Of a stretch of 64,000 nucleotides of DNA, positions 56,512-64,000 are shown piece after piece; within the stretch, counting starts at the first letter, position 1; the number at the start of each line of letters is the position of its first letter. Below the pieces are notes generated by a model. It did not search any database. It was not told where the DNA came from and saw only the letters and a program-made list of their open reading frames with translations. This DNA comes from Alphaproteobacteria bacterium (lineage in GTDB: Bacteria; Pseudomonadota; Alphaproteobacteria; DSM-16000; Inquilinaceae). Location of the stretch: assembly GCA_028284045.1 (NCBI GenBank), contig JANQSN010000040.1, positions 82,834 through 146,833 on the forward strand, given 5' to 3'. The position numbers and the translations under genes are program-made.

Positions 56512-57480
56512 ATGCGGCCATTGCGGCTGGTGCCGGCGGGCACCTCCATCAACTTTCTCAAGATGCGGCCGATCGCCCTGGTGCTGTCGGCGCTGCTGGT
56601 GTTGGGCTCGGTCGGCGCCTTCGCCGTCATGGGCCTGAATTTCGGCATCGATTTCCGCGGCGGCATCCTGATCGAGGTGCGCAGCGAGCAGCCGGCCGAA
56701 CTGGGTGAGATGCGCGCCGACCTGAACGGCCTGGGCCTCGGCGAGATCTCGCTGCAGAGCTTCGGCCAGCCGACCGACGTGCTGATCCGCATCCAGCGCC
56801 AGGACGGCGACGAGGCGGAGCAGATCGTCGCCATCGAGGCCGTGCAGGCCACCCTCGGCGACGCCTATGAGTACCGACGGATCGAGTTCGTCGGACCGAC
56901 CGTGGGGCGGGAGCTGATCGAGGCCGGGACCCTGGCCGTCCTGTTGGCGATGGCCGGCATCCTCGCCTACATCTCCTTCCGCTTCGAATGGCAGTTCGGC
57001 GTTTGCGCGGTCGCCGCCTTGCTGCACGACGTGATCAGCACGGTCGGCCTGTTCGCCCTGATCCAGCACGAATTCAACTTGGCGACCGTCGCCGCGCTGC
57101 TGACCATCGCCGGGTACTCGATCAACGACACGGTCGTGGTCTTCGACCGGGTGCGCGAGAACCTGCGCCGCTACAAGCGCAGTCCGATCGTGGAAATCCT
57201 GAACCGCAGCCTCAACGAGACGCTGTCGCGGACCTTGATGACCAGCGTCACGACCCTGCTGGCGCTGGCGGCGCTCTACACCTTCGGCGGGGCGATCATC
57301 CGCGACTTCGCGTTCGCGCTGATCTGGGGCGTGGTGATCGGCACCTACTCCTCCATCTTCGTGGCGGTGCCGCTGCTGTTGGCGCTGAACCTGCGGGCGC
57401 GCGGTCGTGGCGCCAAGGCCGACGCCGCGGGCGTGGACCTTGCGAAGGGGGAGGAGAAGGCGGACGGTCATGCCGGCTGA
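56512..57480 (+). CDS. secF: Protein translocase subunit SecF
   Basis: 322 residues. Motif GLNFGIDFRGGILIEV follows helix 1, and GYSINDTVVVFDRVREN lies in helix 4 region, with later TSVTTLLALAALYTFGG. It is paired with SecD 40 bp upstream. Confidence 0.96.
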   Translation: MRPLRLVPAGTSINFLKMRPIALVLSALLVLGSVGAFAVMGLNFGIDFRGGILIEVRSEQPAELGEMRADLNGLGLGEISLQSFGQPTDVLIRIQRQDGDEAEQIVAIEAVQATLGDAYEYRRIEFVGPTVGRELIEAGTLAVLLAMAGILAYISFRFEWQFGVCAVAALLHDVISTVGLFALIQHEFNLATVAALLTIAGYSINDTVVVFDRVRENLRRYKRSPIVEILNRSLNETLSRTLMTSVTTLLALAALYTFGGAIIRDFAFALIWGVVIGTYSSIFVAVPLLLALNLRARGRGAKADAAGVDLAKGEEKADGHAG

Positions 57481-57519
57481 CCGGGGATCGTCGCGCCGCG
57501 GGCGGGGGCGGGGGCGGCG

Positions 57520-57894
57520 GTGGAGCTGACCTCGGCCATCCCGCCCGGCGCGCTGCTGGTGGAAACCTACCGGCCCGGCGGCTTCCGGGTCGCGGGGCGC
57601 GACTACGAAGGCTCCATCCTGGTCCTCGCCGATGGCGTGCGGCCCTGGCCGGTAGACGCGCCAACGGCGATCGCCGACGATAGCCTCGATGCCGTTCTGG
57701 CCGCGGCGGCGCCGCCGGAGGTGCTGCTGGTCGGCTGTGCGGGCGAGACCGTTCTGCTGCCGGCCACCATCCGCCGCCGGTTCCGCGAGGCGCGCATCGG
57801 CCTGGACGCGATGCCCACCGGCGCGGCGTGCCGCACCTATAACGTCCTGGTGTCGGAGAATCGGCGCGTCGGCGCCGCGCTGATCGCGCTGTAG
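57520..57894 (+). CDS. Mth938-like (DUF498) protein
   Basis: 124 residues from GTG. The family core GFRVAGRDYEGSILVL, VLLVGCAGETVLLP and MPTGAACRTYNVLVSE is clear. Homologues include mitochondrial NDUFAF3, a complex I assembly factor, and the gene often follows secF in alphaproteobacteria. A bacterial role is inferred only. Confidence 0.88.
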   Translation: MELTSAIPPGALLVETYRPGGFRVAGRDYEGSILVLADGVRPWPVDAPTAIADDSLDAVLAAAAPPEVLLVGCAGETVLLPATIRRRFREARIGLDAMPTGAACRTYNVLVSENRRVGAALIAL

Positions 57895-58114
57895 GGCGTT
57901 TTTGGCGTTGGGTGGGATCACCCAGGGGCCGAACCCCGGCAAGCCGGTCGGACGCTTGCTTGGTCTTCGAGAAAACAACTAAGATTATATTTCGGCAGTT
58001 CATTGTCGACCAAATGGCGTGCGCGGCCGATATCGTCGCCCAGTGGGGCGATCGACCGCGGACAGGCCGGCGTCCCCCGCGCCCGATACCTCGGCATGCG
58101 AGAGGGGAACCGAC
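57895..58114. other. Intergenic region before the YD-repeat gene
   Basis: 220 bp. A short AT-rich patch near 57975-57995 (AAGATTATATTTC) could hold a -10 region for the following gene. GAGAGGGG at 58100-58107 is its ribosome site. No gene is seen. Confidence 0.35.
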
Positions 58115-61100
58115 ATGCCCGTCCTTCGTCTGGCCCTGCTGTTCGTGGTCCTTCTCGCCCCGTCCGCCGGCGCGCAGGGCTTGGAGGAGCATTTCGACTT
58201 CGACGAGCAAGGTCGACTGATCCGCCACATCAATCCGATGGGGCTGACCACCGAGCTGACCTATGACGCGCAGGGTCGGCTGATCCGCATCGACGGTTCG
58301 GACGACGCGGCCCGGTTCGGTTACGACCCGGCCGGACGCCATGCCTGGAGCGAGGACGGCGTCGCCATCGTCCAATACGATTACGACGCGCTGGATCGGC
58401 TGCGCGCGACCAGATATCGGATCGAGACGCCGGACGGCGGCGTGCTGGAGCGGGCGATCGCCTATCGCTACGACGATCTCGGCCGGATCAGCGGGGTCGC
58501 GCTGGCGGAGTCCCGAAACGACGCGGGATATGCGGTCGCGCTCGACCACGACGTCTCCGGCCGGCTTGTCGGCCTGGAGACCGGCGGCGCGAGTGTCGCG
58601 TTCACCTATTCGGCCAACGGCGCGGGCTCGGTGGTCACGCGGACGCTGCCCAGCGGGATGGTCTCGGTGATGCACGCCGATCCGGTCGGCCTGCCGCTAT
58701 CGGTCTCCCACCGCCGTGCACCCGATGCGGAGCCCTTCCAGTTGGCCGAGATCGGCTACGACCTGGCCCAGGGCGCGGTGCGGGTTGCGCGGACCCGGGA
58801 CGGGACGGCGCAGATCGAAGCCTTCGATCTGCACGCGGTGCCGGAGATTGCGGACCCGCCGCGCGCCGCGCTGCGCATGAGCGTCGACCGCCGCGTCCTG
58901 TCGAGCGTCGTCGACGGGCAGACCCGCTACTTCCTCAATGCGCCGACCGGCCCCGGGCAGGGGCTGGCGATCGAGATCGACCCGTCCGGGCGGGCGACGG
59001 CCGCGTTCGTCGTCGCGGACAATGTGTCGATCGAGCACGACCTCGGCTCACCGCCCGTCCTCTATCTTGAGGATCCCGGGTTCGACCCGGTCGACCCGTT
59101 CTATGTGCGCGCGTCGACCGGCCAGTCGCTGGCCGCGCGGGCGGAGGTGATCTCGGTGGAGCGGGGCCCCTTCACCGTCGCCACGCTGCCCGCCGGGGCG
59201 CCGTCGATGCGGCGTCTGCCTTTCGATGTCGGCGAGGTGCTGAGCAACGCCGGAACCTACGACACCACCGTCAACGCCTTGCACTTCTTGGCGTATGGCG
59301 GGCCCTACCAGGGCGATACGATCCTCGACACGATCCGCGTCTTGGACAGCGACCTCGGTGAAGCGCTGGAGCAGGTACTGCCCGCGGGCGAGACGATCCT
59401 CGGCTTGGCCGAACGGGGATCTGCGGTCTACTCGGACTTGGCTGGCCTGGCGACCGATCGGACAACGCTCGGGCGGCGGATCCTGGAACACGGCGTGTTC
59501 GGCCAGGTATCCGAATACGTGGCGCGTGAGCGGCTCTCGGCGTTCATGAAGACCCGCGGGTTCGGCGCGTCGACCTGGGCCGACACCGCGCTGGGCATCG
59601 GCTACACGGTGGCGCGCGCGGCATCGCGCGAAGAGGGCTGGCAGCTTGGTGACACGGTCAGCGTGGCGGAGGCCATCACCGACCAGTTTCTCCGGGTGTC
59701 GACCTTCAACCTCGCGCTGCTCGTCACCGGCAATCCCCTGGCGGCGGAGGCCTTCGCGGGCTTAGTCGTGGCCTTCGCGGGAGAGATGCGCGTAGCGACT
59801 CAAGACTTCTTCATGGAGGCGATGCGCGAGCCCTACACCCGCATGGCATATGCCAGCCGCGGCCAGACCGGGCAGTACATCTACGCGGCGGCGAGTGCGC
59901 TGCTTCGCGGCAATGTCGACGGCTTCCTGGAGACCTACGCGCCCGAGGGAGAACGCGCGGACATCTTCAGGACGGTGATGGGTGGCGACGGACCCAGCCT
60001 CTGGGTGGGAACGGCCTGGCGCAACCAGTCCTATCGGCGGTTCCAAGAGCTGATCGAGAACCGGGACTGGGACGGGGCCAGCCAGATGATTCGGACCGAT
60101 CGCCATCTGCGCAGGGCGCTGCGGGAAGCGGGCATTCTGGACGCGACCATCGATGCGTTGGTGAACGCGCAGCCGGTCCGGGAGGATGAAAACCGCGTGT
60201 CGGCCGCGCCGGCTGCAGGGTTGGGCGGCATCGATCTCGATATCGCCAACGCGGTCTGGCCGTCGATCGGGCGTATCTCCGCCGCGGCGGTCGACCCGCA
60301 GACCGGGCGGATCGCGCTGGTCGGCGATGGCGATCTGAGCGTCGAACCGCTGGATCTGGAGCTGCTGGCCGCCGCCCTGGCGGCCGCACGGCGGGGCGAG
60401 TCGATCCAGTTCTCCCTCGACCCGGTCACGCCGTCGGATCCGCATACCTGGCAGGAAGCGGCCTACTATCCGGACGATATCCTGGCCGGGACCCGGGCGG
60501 GGCAGGTCCTCTACGAAGCCGATCTCGACCTCAAGCTGCTGGCCTTCGGTGCGCAGGCGCGCTACGGGCCGTGGCGTGCGATCGACGCGGGCGGCACCCA
60601 GGTTACCGGTCCGGTCGAGGTCTGGTTGTCCAACCGATTCCGGCCGCTGTCGCTCGGTCCCCGGGCGCCGCTCTGGCCCGGCTTCCGCTCCGTGCCGGAG
60701 ATCAGCATGGCGCTGGCGGATCAGACGGCGAGCCGGGCGCGGCAGTGGATCGTCGTGGATCATGTCGAGGTCCGCGAGGAAGACGGCCTGATCGTCTTCG
60801 GCGAGGCCAGGCTGGGCGTGAGCGCGCGGCGCCAGGAGATCGGCACGGATGGCCGGCTGCACGATGTCGACGCGGACGAGCCGGCCGCCGACGCCTTCGC
60901 CGCCCAGTTGACGGCGGACTTCGACCGGGCGGCGGCGCAAGTGCCGTCCTTCGCCCGGCTGCAGGAATTCGCCAAGGTGATGGCCTTTGCCGAATGGCTC
61001 GTCCGCAACGACATCCGGACCGATCCCGGCTGGGCGGACGGCATCGGTGACGACGGCAGCAGTGTGCGCGAGGTCAGCACGTTGCACTGGGCCTACCAGG

Positions 61101-62047
61101 ACCGGGACGAAACCGTGACGGCGGATGCCCGGACGCGCACGATCGCGGCCTCGACGCGCCGGATCGATATCGCCGGCGGCGTCGATCTGACGATCACCAC
61201 CCAGGACACGCCCGGCGCGCGGCCGCATCTCACGCGCGATCGGGTGCTGGCGGCGATGCGAGACGGCGAGCAGGTGGTGTTCGCCGTCGCGGCCGATGCG
61301 GGTCCCAGCCCGGTGGGCGTGGTACTGCCCCTCTCCGAGGGCGCCGCCGCCCTCTGGCGGGCACAGCGCGTCGGCGCGGCCGCGGGCCTCAGCTTCGCAA
61401 CGGATGCGGCCGGCCGTTTTTTGAGTGGCCGCGATCAGGCCGGTGGCAGGGTGCAGGCGCAATGGGGGCCGGCGGGGCTGACCGCGCTGTCCCGGACCCT
61501 GCCCTACGAGCATGTCGAGTGGCGCGCGCAAGAGGGGGGTGCGGACCGGGTGACGCATCGGCCGGGCGGCGGCCGGATCGATCTCCGGTTGCGAGAGGGC
61601 ACGGCGGACATGCTGGTCGATGGCGTGCTGGAGCGGCGGTATTCGCTGGGCCCGGACGACCGGACACTGCGGATCGACCATCCGCCGAGCGGCGCGTGGT
61701 CGGAGATCCTGTTCGACCGCGACGGCACGCCGATGGAGCTGCGCCGCCAGGGGCGCGCGGGACAGCCGCCGGCCGTCATCGCCATCGAAGACCATCGCCC
61801 GGAGCAGCCCGGCGCCGCATTGCCCACGGTCCCACCCACTGTGCGGTCGAGCCTGTACGGGTTGCAGATCGAGGCCGAGTACGATGCCGACGGCAGGCTG
61901 CGCGCCGCGCAGTTCGGCGATCTCTGGTCGCTAACCGCGGCGTTTGACGAGACGACCGGGTTGGGCGTGGCCCGCATCGGCGCGGCCGAGCTGACGGTTC
62001 ACGAGCCGGCCCCGGGGCTGCGCCGGGTCAGCATCACGTCTCCCTGA
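58115..62047 (+). CDS. Large secreted YD-repeat protein
   Basis: 1310 residues with a signal peptide (to about GAQG). Residues 28-180 carry at least five RHS/YD units such as YDAQGRLIRID, YDPAGR, YDALDRLR and YDDLGRIS. The centre (about 300-1000) has no YD units, contains a hydrophobic stretch near residue 535-565, and has a module with VDPQTGRIALVGDGD and GQVLYEADLDLKLLAFGA. YD-like units return at the end (YDADGRLRAAQFGD). Unlike Rhs toxins, it has no core-boundary motif or variable toxin end that I can see. It stands alone. Roles in surface carbohydrate binding or adhesion are possible but not shown. Confidence 0.7.
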   Translation: MPVLRLALLFVVLLAPSAGAQGLEEHFDFDEQGRLIRHINPMGLTTELTYDAQGRLIRIDGSDDAARFGYDPAGRHAWSEDGVAIVQYDYDALDRLRATRYRIETPDGGVLERAIAYRYDDLGRISGVALAESRNDAGYAVALDHDVSGRLVGLETGGASVAFTYSANGAGSVVTRTLPSGMVSVMHADPVGLPLSVSHRRAPDAEPFQLAEIGYDLAQGAVRVARTRDGTAQIEAFDLHAVPEIADPPRAALRMSVDRRVLSSVVDGQTRYFLNAPTGPGQGLAIEIDPSGRATAAFVVADNVSIEHDLGSPPVLYLEDPGFDPVDPFYVRASTGQSLAARAEVISVERGPFTVATLPAGAPSMRRLPFDVGEVLSNAGTYDTTVNALHFLAYGGPYQGDTILDTIRVLDSDLGEALEQVLPAGETILGLAERGSAVYSDLAGLATDRTTLGRRILEHGVFGQVSEYVARERLSAFMKTRGFGASTWADTALGIGYTVARAASREEGWQLGDTVSVAEAITDQFLRVSTFNLALLVTGNPLAAEAFAGLVVAFAGEMRVATQDFFMEAMREPYTRMAYASRGQTGQYIYAAASALLRGNVDGFLETYAPEGERADIFRTVMGGDGPSLWVGTAWRNQSYRRFQELIENRDWDGASQMIRTDRHLRRALREAGILDATIDALVNAQPVREDENRVSAAPAAGLGGIDLDIANAVWPSIGRISAAAVDPQTGRIALVGDGDLSVEPLDLELLAAALAAARRGESIQFSLDPVTPSDPHTWQEAAYYPDDILAGTRAGQVLYEADLDLKLLAFGAQARYGPWRAIDAGGTQVTGPVEVWLSNRFRPLSLGPRAPLWPGFRSVPEISMALADQTASRARQWIVVDHVEVREEDGLIVFGEARLGVSARRQEIGTDGRLHDVDADEPAADAFAAQLTADFDRAAAQVPSFARLQEFAKVMAFAEWLVRNDIRTDPGWADGIGDDGSSVREVSTLHWAYQDRDETVTADARTRTIAASTRRIDIAGGVDLTITTQDTPGARPHLTRDRVLAAMRDGEQVVFAVAADAGPSPVGVVLPLSEGAAALWRAQRVGAAAGLSFATDAAGRFLSGRDQAGGRVQAQWGPAGLTALSRTLPYEHVEWRAQEGGADRVTHRPGGGRIDLRLREGTADMLVDGVLERRYSLGPDDRTLRIDHPPSGAWSEILFDRDGTPMELRRQGRAGQPPAVIAIEDHRPEQPGAALPTVPPTVRSSLYGLQIEAEYDADGRLRAAQFGDLWSLTAAFDETTGLGVARIGAAELTVHEPAPGLRRVSITSP

Positions 62048-62088
62048 TCCGCCACACGCCCAAGGCGTCACCCGCGCGCGCCGCGATT

Positions 62089-62107
62089 GGATCGGGTGAA
62101 CCGATCC
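62089..62107 (+). terminator. Hairpin after the YD-repeat gene
   Basis: GGATCGG and CCGATCC enclose GTGAA, about 40 bp after the stop and 77 bp before the radical SAM start. There is no strong T-run. It may be a terminator or an operator-like palindrome. Confidence 0.4.
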
Positions 62108-62183
62108 GTTAAGGTGCTGAACCCATCGCGGCGCGGCTTGCCACTGTCGCAACGGGACCCGACCGATACGGGAGGTTCGGCCG

Positions 62184-63905
62184 ATGCCCCGTCGTTTCCA
62201 CGTCGTGCTGGTGAAGCCGTCGCACTACGACGACGACGGCTACGTCATCCAATGGGCGCGGGCGTGGATCCCGTCGAACTCGCTTGCCTGCCTCTACGGC
62301 ATCGCGCTTGAGGCGTCGGGGACCCGTGTCCTCGGCGACGATGTCGAGATCGCCATCGACGCCTACGACGAAACCAACACGATCATTCCAGTGCGCCGGA
62401 TCATCCGCCGGATCGCCGATGCCGCGACGGGGGAGGGGCCGGGCGGCCTGGTCTGCCTGGTCGGTGTCCAGTCCAACCAGTTCCCGCGCGCGATGGATCT
62501 GGCCCGGCAGTTCCGCGACGCCGGGATCGCGGTTGCCATCGGCGGTTTCCATGTCAGCGGTTGCCTGTCCATGCTGGCGGAGATGCCGGCCGATCTGGCC
62601 GAGGCGGTGGATCTCGGCATCACGCTGTTCGCCGGCGAGAGCGAGGAGGGGCGGTTTGCCCAGCTCCTGCGCGACGTCGACGCCGGTAGGGCGCCGCCGA
62701 TCTACAACCATATGGCCGACCTGCCCGGCCTGCAGGGCGCCACCACGCCCTTCCTGCCGGCGCATGTCGTCGGCCGCTACATCGAGTCGATCGGCGCCTT
62801 CGACGCCGGGCGCGGCTGCCCGTTCCAGTGCAGCTTCTGCACCATCATCAATGTCCAGGGCCGCAAGTCCCGCTGGCGCGACGCCGACGATATCGAGACG
62901 CTGGTGCGCGCGATGCTCGCCCAGGGCGCCAGCCGCTTCTTCATCACCGACGACAACTTCGCCCGCAACCGGAATTGGGAGGCGATCTTCGACCGGCTGA
63001 TCCATCTGCGCGAGCACGAGCGGATGAGCCTGCAATTCATCATCCAGGTGGACACCCTGGTGCACCGCATCCCGAACTTCGTGGAGAAGGCGCGCCGCGC
63101 GGGCTGCACCCGCGTCTTCATCGGCCTTGAGAACGTCAATGCCGACAATCTGATGGCCGCGAAGAAGCGGCAGAACAAGATCGCGGAATATCGGCGGATG
63201 CTGCAGGCCTGGCGGGCCGCCGGCATCGTCACCTATGCCGGCTACATCCTGGGCTTCCCGGCCGACACGCCGGAGTCGATCGAGCGCGACATTCGGGTGA
63301 TCCAGCGCGAGCTGCCGATCGACCTGTTGGAGTTCTTCGTGCTGACGCCGCTGCCCGGGTCGGAGGACCACAAGACGCTGCACGACAAGGGCGTGTGGAT
63401 GGACCCGGACATGAACAAGTACGACCTGGAGCATGTCACGACCGGCCATGCGCGGATGTCGGCCGAGGCGTGGCAGGACATCTACCATCGCGCCTGGGGG
63501 CTCTACTATTCCGACGACCATGTGAAGACGCTGATGCGCCGCGCGGCGGCCAGCGGCATCAAGCCGGTCCGGCTGATGCAGCACGTCCTGCAGTTCCACG
63601 GCTTCTTCAAGTACGAGCGGGTGCACCCGCTGCAGGCCGGCAATTTCCGGCGCAAGGTGCGCATCCAGCGGCGATCCGGCCTGCCGCGGGAAAGTGCGGT
63701 GGTCTTCTACCCGCGCCGCCTGGTGGAGATCGTGCGGACCTATGGCGGGTTGGCGCTGTACGCCTGGCGGCTCAACCGCATGCGCAAGGCGGTCCAGCGG
63801 GAACCCGATCTTCGCCGCTACACCGACTTGGCAATCACCCCGGTCAGCGATGCGGACGCCGAGACGCTGGAGATGCTGGGCCCCGCCGGCAGCCGGGCGG
63901 CCTAG
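62184..63905 (+). CDS. B12-binding-type radical SAM protein
   Basis: 573 residues. Residues 1-190 resemble a cobalamin-binding-like Rossmann domain (LVGVQSNQFPRAMDLARQF and IGGFHVSG) without an obvious DxHxxG, so B12 may be absent or base-off. The radical SAM cluster is Cys212, Cys216 and Cys219 in GRGCPFQCSFCTI, followed by FFITDDNF, IGLENVN and GYILGFPADTPESIERD. C-terminal basic helices follow. Substrate is unknown. The TAG stop includes the last bases before an IS630-like element, so the natural end could have been altered. Confidence 0.82.
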   Translation: MPRRFHVVLVKPSHYDDDGYVIQWARAWIPSNSLACLYGIALEASGTRVLGDDVEIAIDAYDETNTIIPVRRIIRRIADAATGEGPGGLVCLVGVQSNQFPRAMDLARQFRDAGIAVAIGGFHVSGCLSMLAEMPADLAEAVDLGITLFAGESEEGRFAQLLRDVDAGRAPPIYNHMADLPGLQGATTPFLPAHVVGRYIESIGAFDAGRGCPFQCSFCTIINVQGRKSRWRDADDIETLVRAMLAQGASRFFITDDNFARNRNWEAIFDRLIHLREHERMSLQFIIQVDTLVHRIPNFVEKARRAGCTRVFIGLENVNADNLMAAKKRQNKIAEYRRMLQAWRAAGIVTYAGYILGFPADTPESIERDIRVIQRELPIDLLEFFVLTPLPGSEDHKTLHDKGVWMDPDMNKYDLEHVTTGHARMSAEAWQDIYHRAWGLYYSDDHVKTLMRRAAASGIKPVRLMQHVLQFHGFFKYERVHPLQAGNFRRKVRIQRRSGLPRESAVVFYPRRLVEIVRTYGGLALYAWRLNRMRKAVQREPDLRRYTDLAITPVSDADAETLEMLGPAGSRAA

Positions 63906-64000
63906 TGTCCCGATTCAGAAGTTTTGATGATTTGGGTTTGGTTTTGAGCGGCTTGGAGGGTTTGCAGGCAGAAGCGCTTGATGGTGGCGAGGATGTCGTC
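63902..64000 (-). CDS. IS630-like transposase, C-terminal end only
   Basis: The last 32 codons on the minus strand, cut by the window edge. The peptide runs DDILATIKRFC and ends KTSESGH, which matches the C-terminal pattern of IS630-family (DDE, Tc1/mariner-like) transposases. The stop TAG lies at 63904-63902 and overlaps the radical SAM stop on the other strand. The rest of the element must lie beyond 64000. Confidence 0.7.
   Translation of the reverse strand, partial: DDILATIKRFCLQTLQAAQNQTQIIKTSESGH
63906..64000. mobile_element. End of an IS630-like insertion sequence
   Basis: The element end reads TGTCCCGATTCAGAAG inward from the junction. IS630 elements insert at TA, and a TA (63903-63904) precedes the boundary, consistent with target use. 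The other end is not visible. Confidence 0.6.

Noticed and set aside
59762..61795. Minus-strand open frame of 677 codons opposite the YD-repeat gene
   Set aside because: Arg/Pro/Gly-rich shadow composition, no signal or motif, while the plus strand has a signal peptide, ribosome site and YD repeats.
58115..62047. Rhs/contact-dependent toxin
   Set aside because: No core-closing motif, no variable C-terminal toxin, no small immunity gene downstream.

Overview
The window is GC-rich (about 70% by eye), densely coded, and reads as chromosome of an alphaproteobacterium, probably Rhodospirillales-like. The evidence is a SciP/DUF1153 cell-cycle regulator, the alphaproteobacterial housekeeping order xthA-erpA-dgt-SPOR-nagZ-M50-scpAB-tatABC-serS-surE-pcm-nlpD-yajC-secDF-Mth938, a DUF4170 gene and many ATGA/GTGA/TGATG gene overlaps. 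No rRNA, tRNA, CRISPR array or prophage was seen. All calls are by reading motifs; no database search was run.

Layout. (1) 1-6908, plus strand: a polar amino-acid-type ABC importer (binding protein cut by the window edge, permease, ATPase) followed by an M20 deacylase, an enolase-superfamily enzyme, an M24/creatinase-fold hydrolase without the usual metal aspartates, and a CTP-synthase-like glutamine amidotransferase. The four enzymes overlap or nearly touch and look like an uptake-and-degradation operon for an unknown N-substituted small molecule. (2) 6920-11541: a D,D-carboxypeptidase with a SPOR domain, a lipoprotein, glutathione-dependent formaldehyde dehydrogenase with its own terminator, and a MarR regulator. 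(3) 11720-21240, minus strand: a 9.4-kb run headed by a clear TPP riboswitch. It encodes a TRAP solute-binding protein, ThiM, ThiE, ThiD, TenA, a UMF1-type MFS protein, an Ntn-type linear-amide hydrolase and a ligase-ACP-acyltransferase fusion. The TRAP membrane subunits DctQ and DctM (21329-23220) lie divergently on the other side of the riboswitch. This suggests a TRAP transporter for thiamine or a thiamine fragment and is the best candidate here for an undescribed system.

(4) 23507-29887: a redox trio of a GltD-like flavoprotein with ferredoxin domains, pyruvate:ferredoxin oxidoreductase NifJ and a dihydroorotate-dehydrogenase-like protein. (5) 29911-35733: exported and regulatory accessory genes, including an alpha/beta hydrolase, an L,D-transpeptidase, a PilZ-like protein, and a secreted trypsin-like protease carrying four Cys-rich repeats, translationally coupled to a degenerate OmpR-type regulator. 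(6) 35934-38362: DusA with a strong terminator, an AT-rich island driving sciP, and an XRE regulator with a histone-H1-like tail divergent from a 51-residue microprotein whose promoter contains a perfect palindrome.

(7) 38394-57894: the conserved housekeeping block. Oddities are the absence of argS from its usual place after dgt, an extra FbpC-like ATPase between scpB and tatA, and three 14-bp tandem repeats between erpA and dgt. (8) 58115-64000: a 1310-residue secreted YD-repeat protein, a B12-type radical SAM protein, and the end of an IS630-like element whose junction supplies the radical SAM stop codon.
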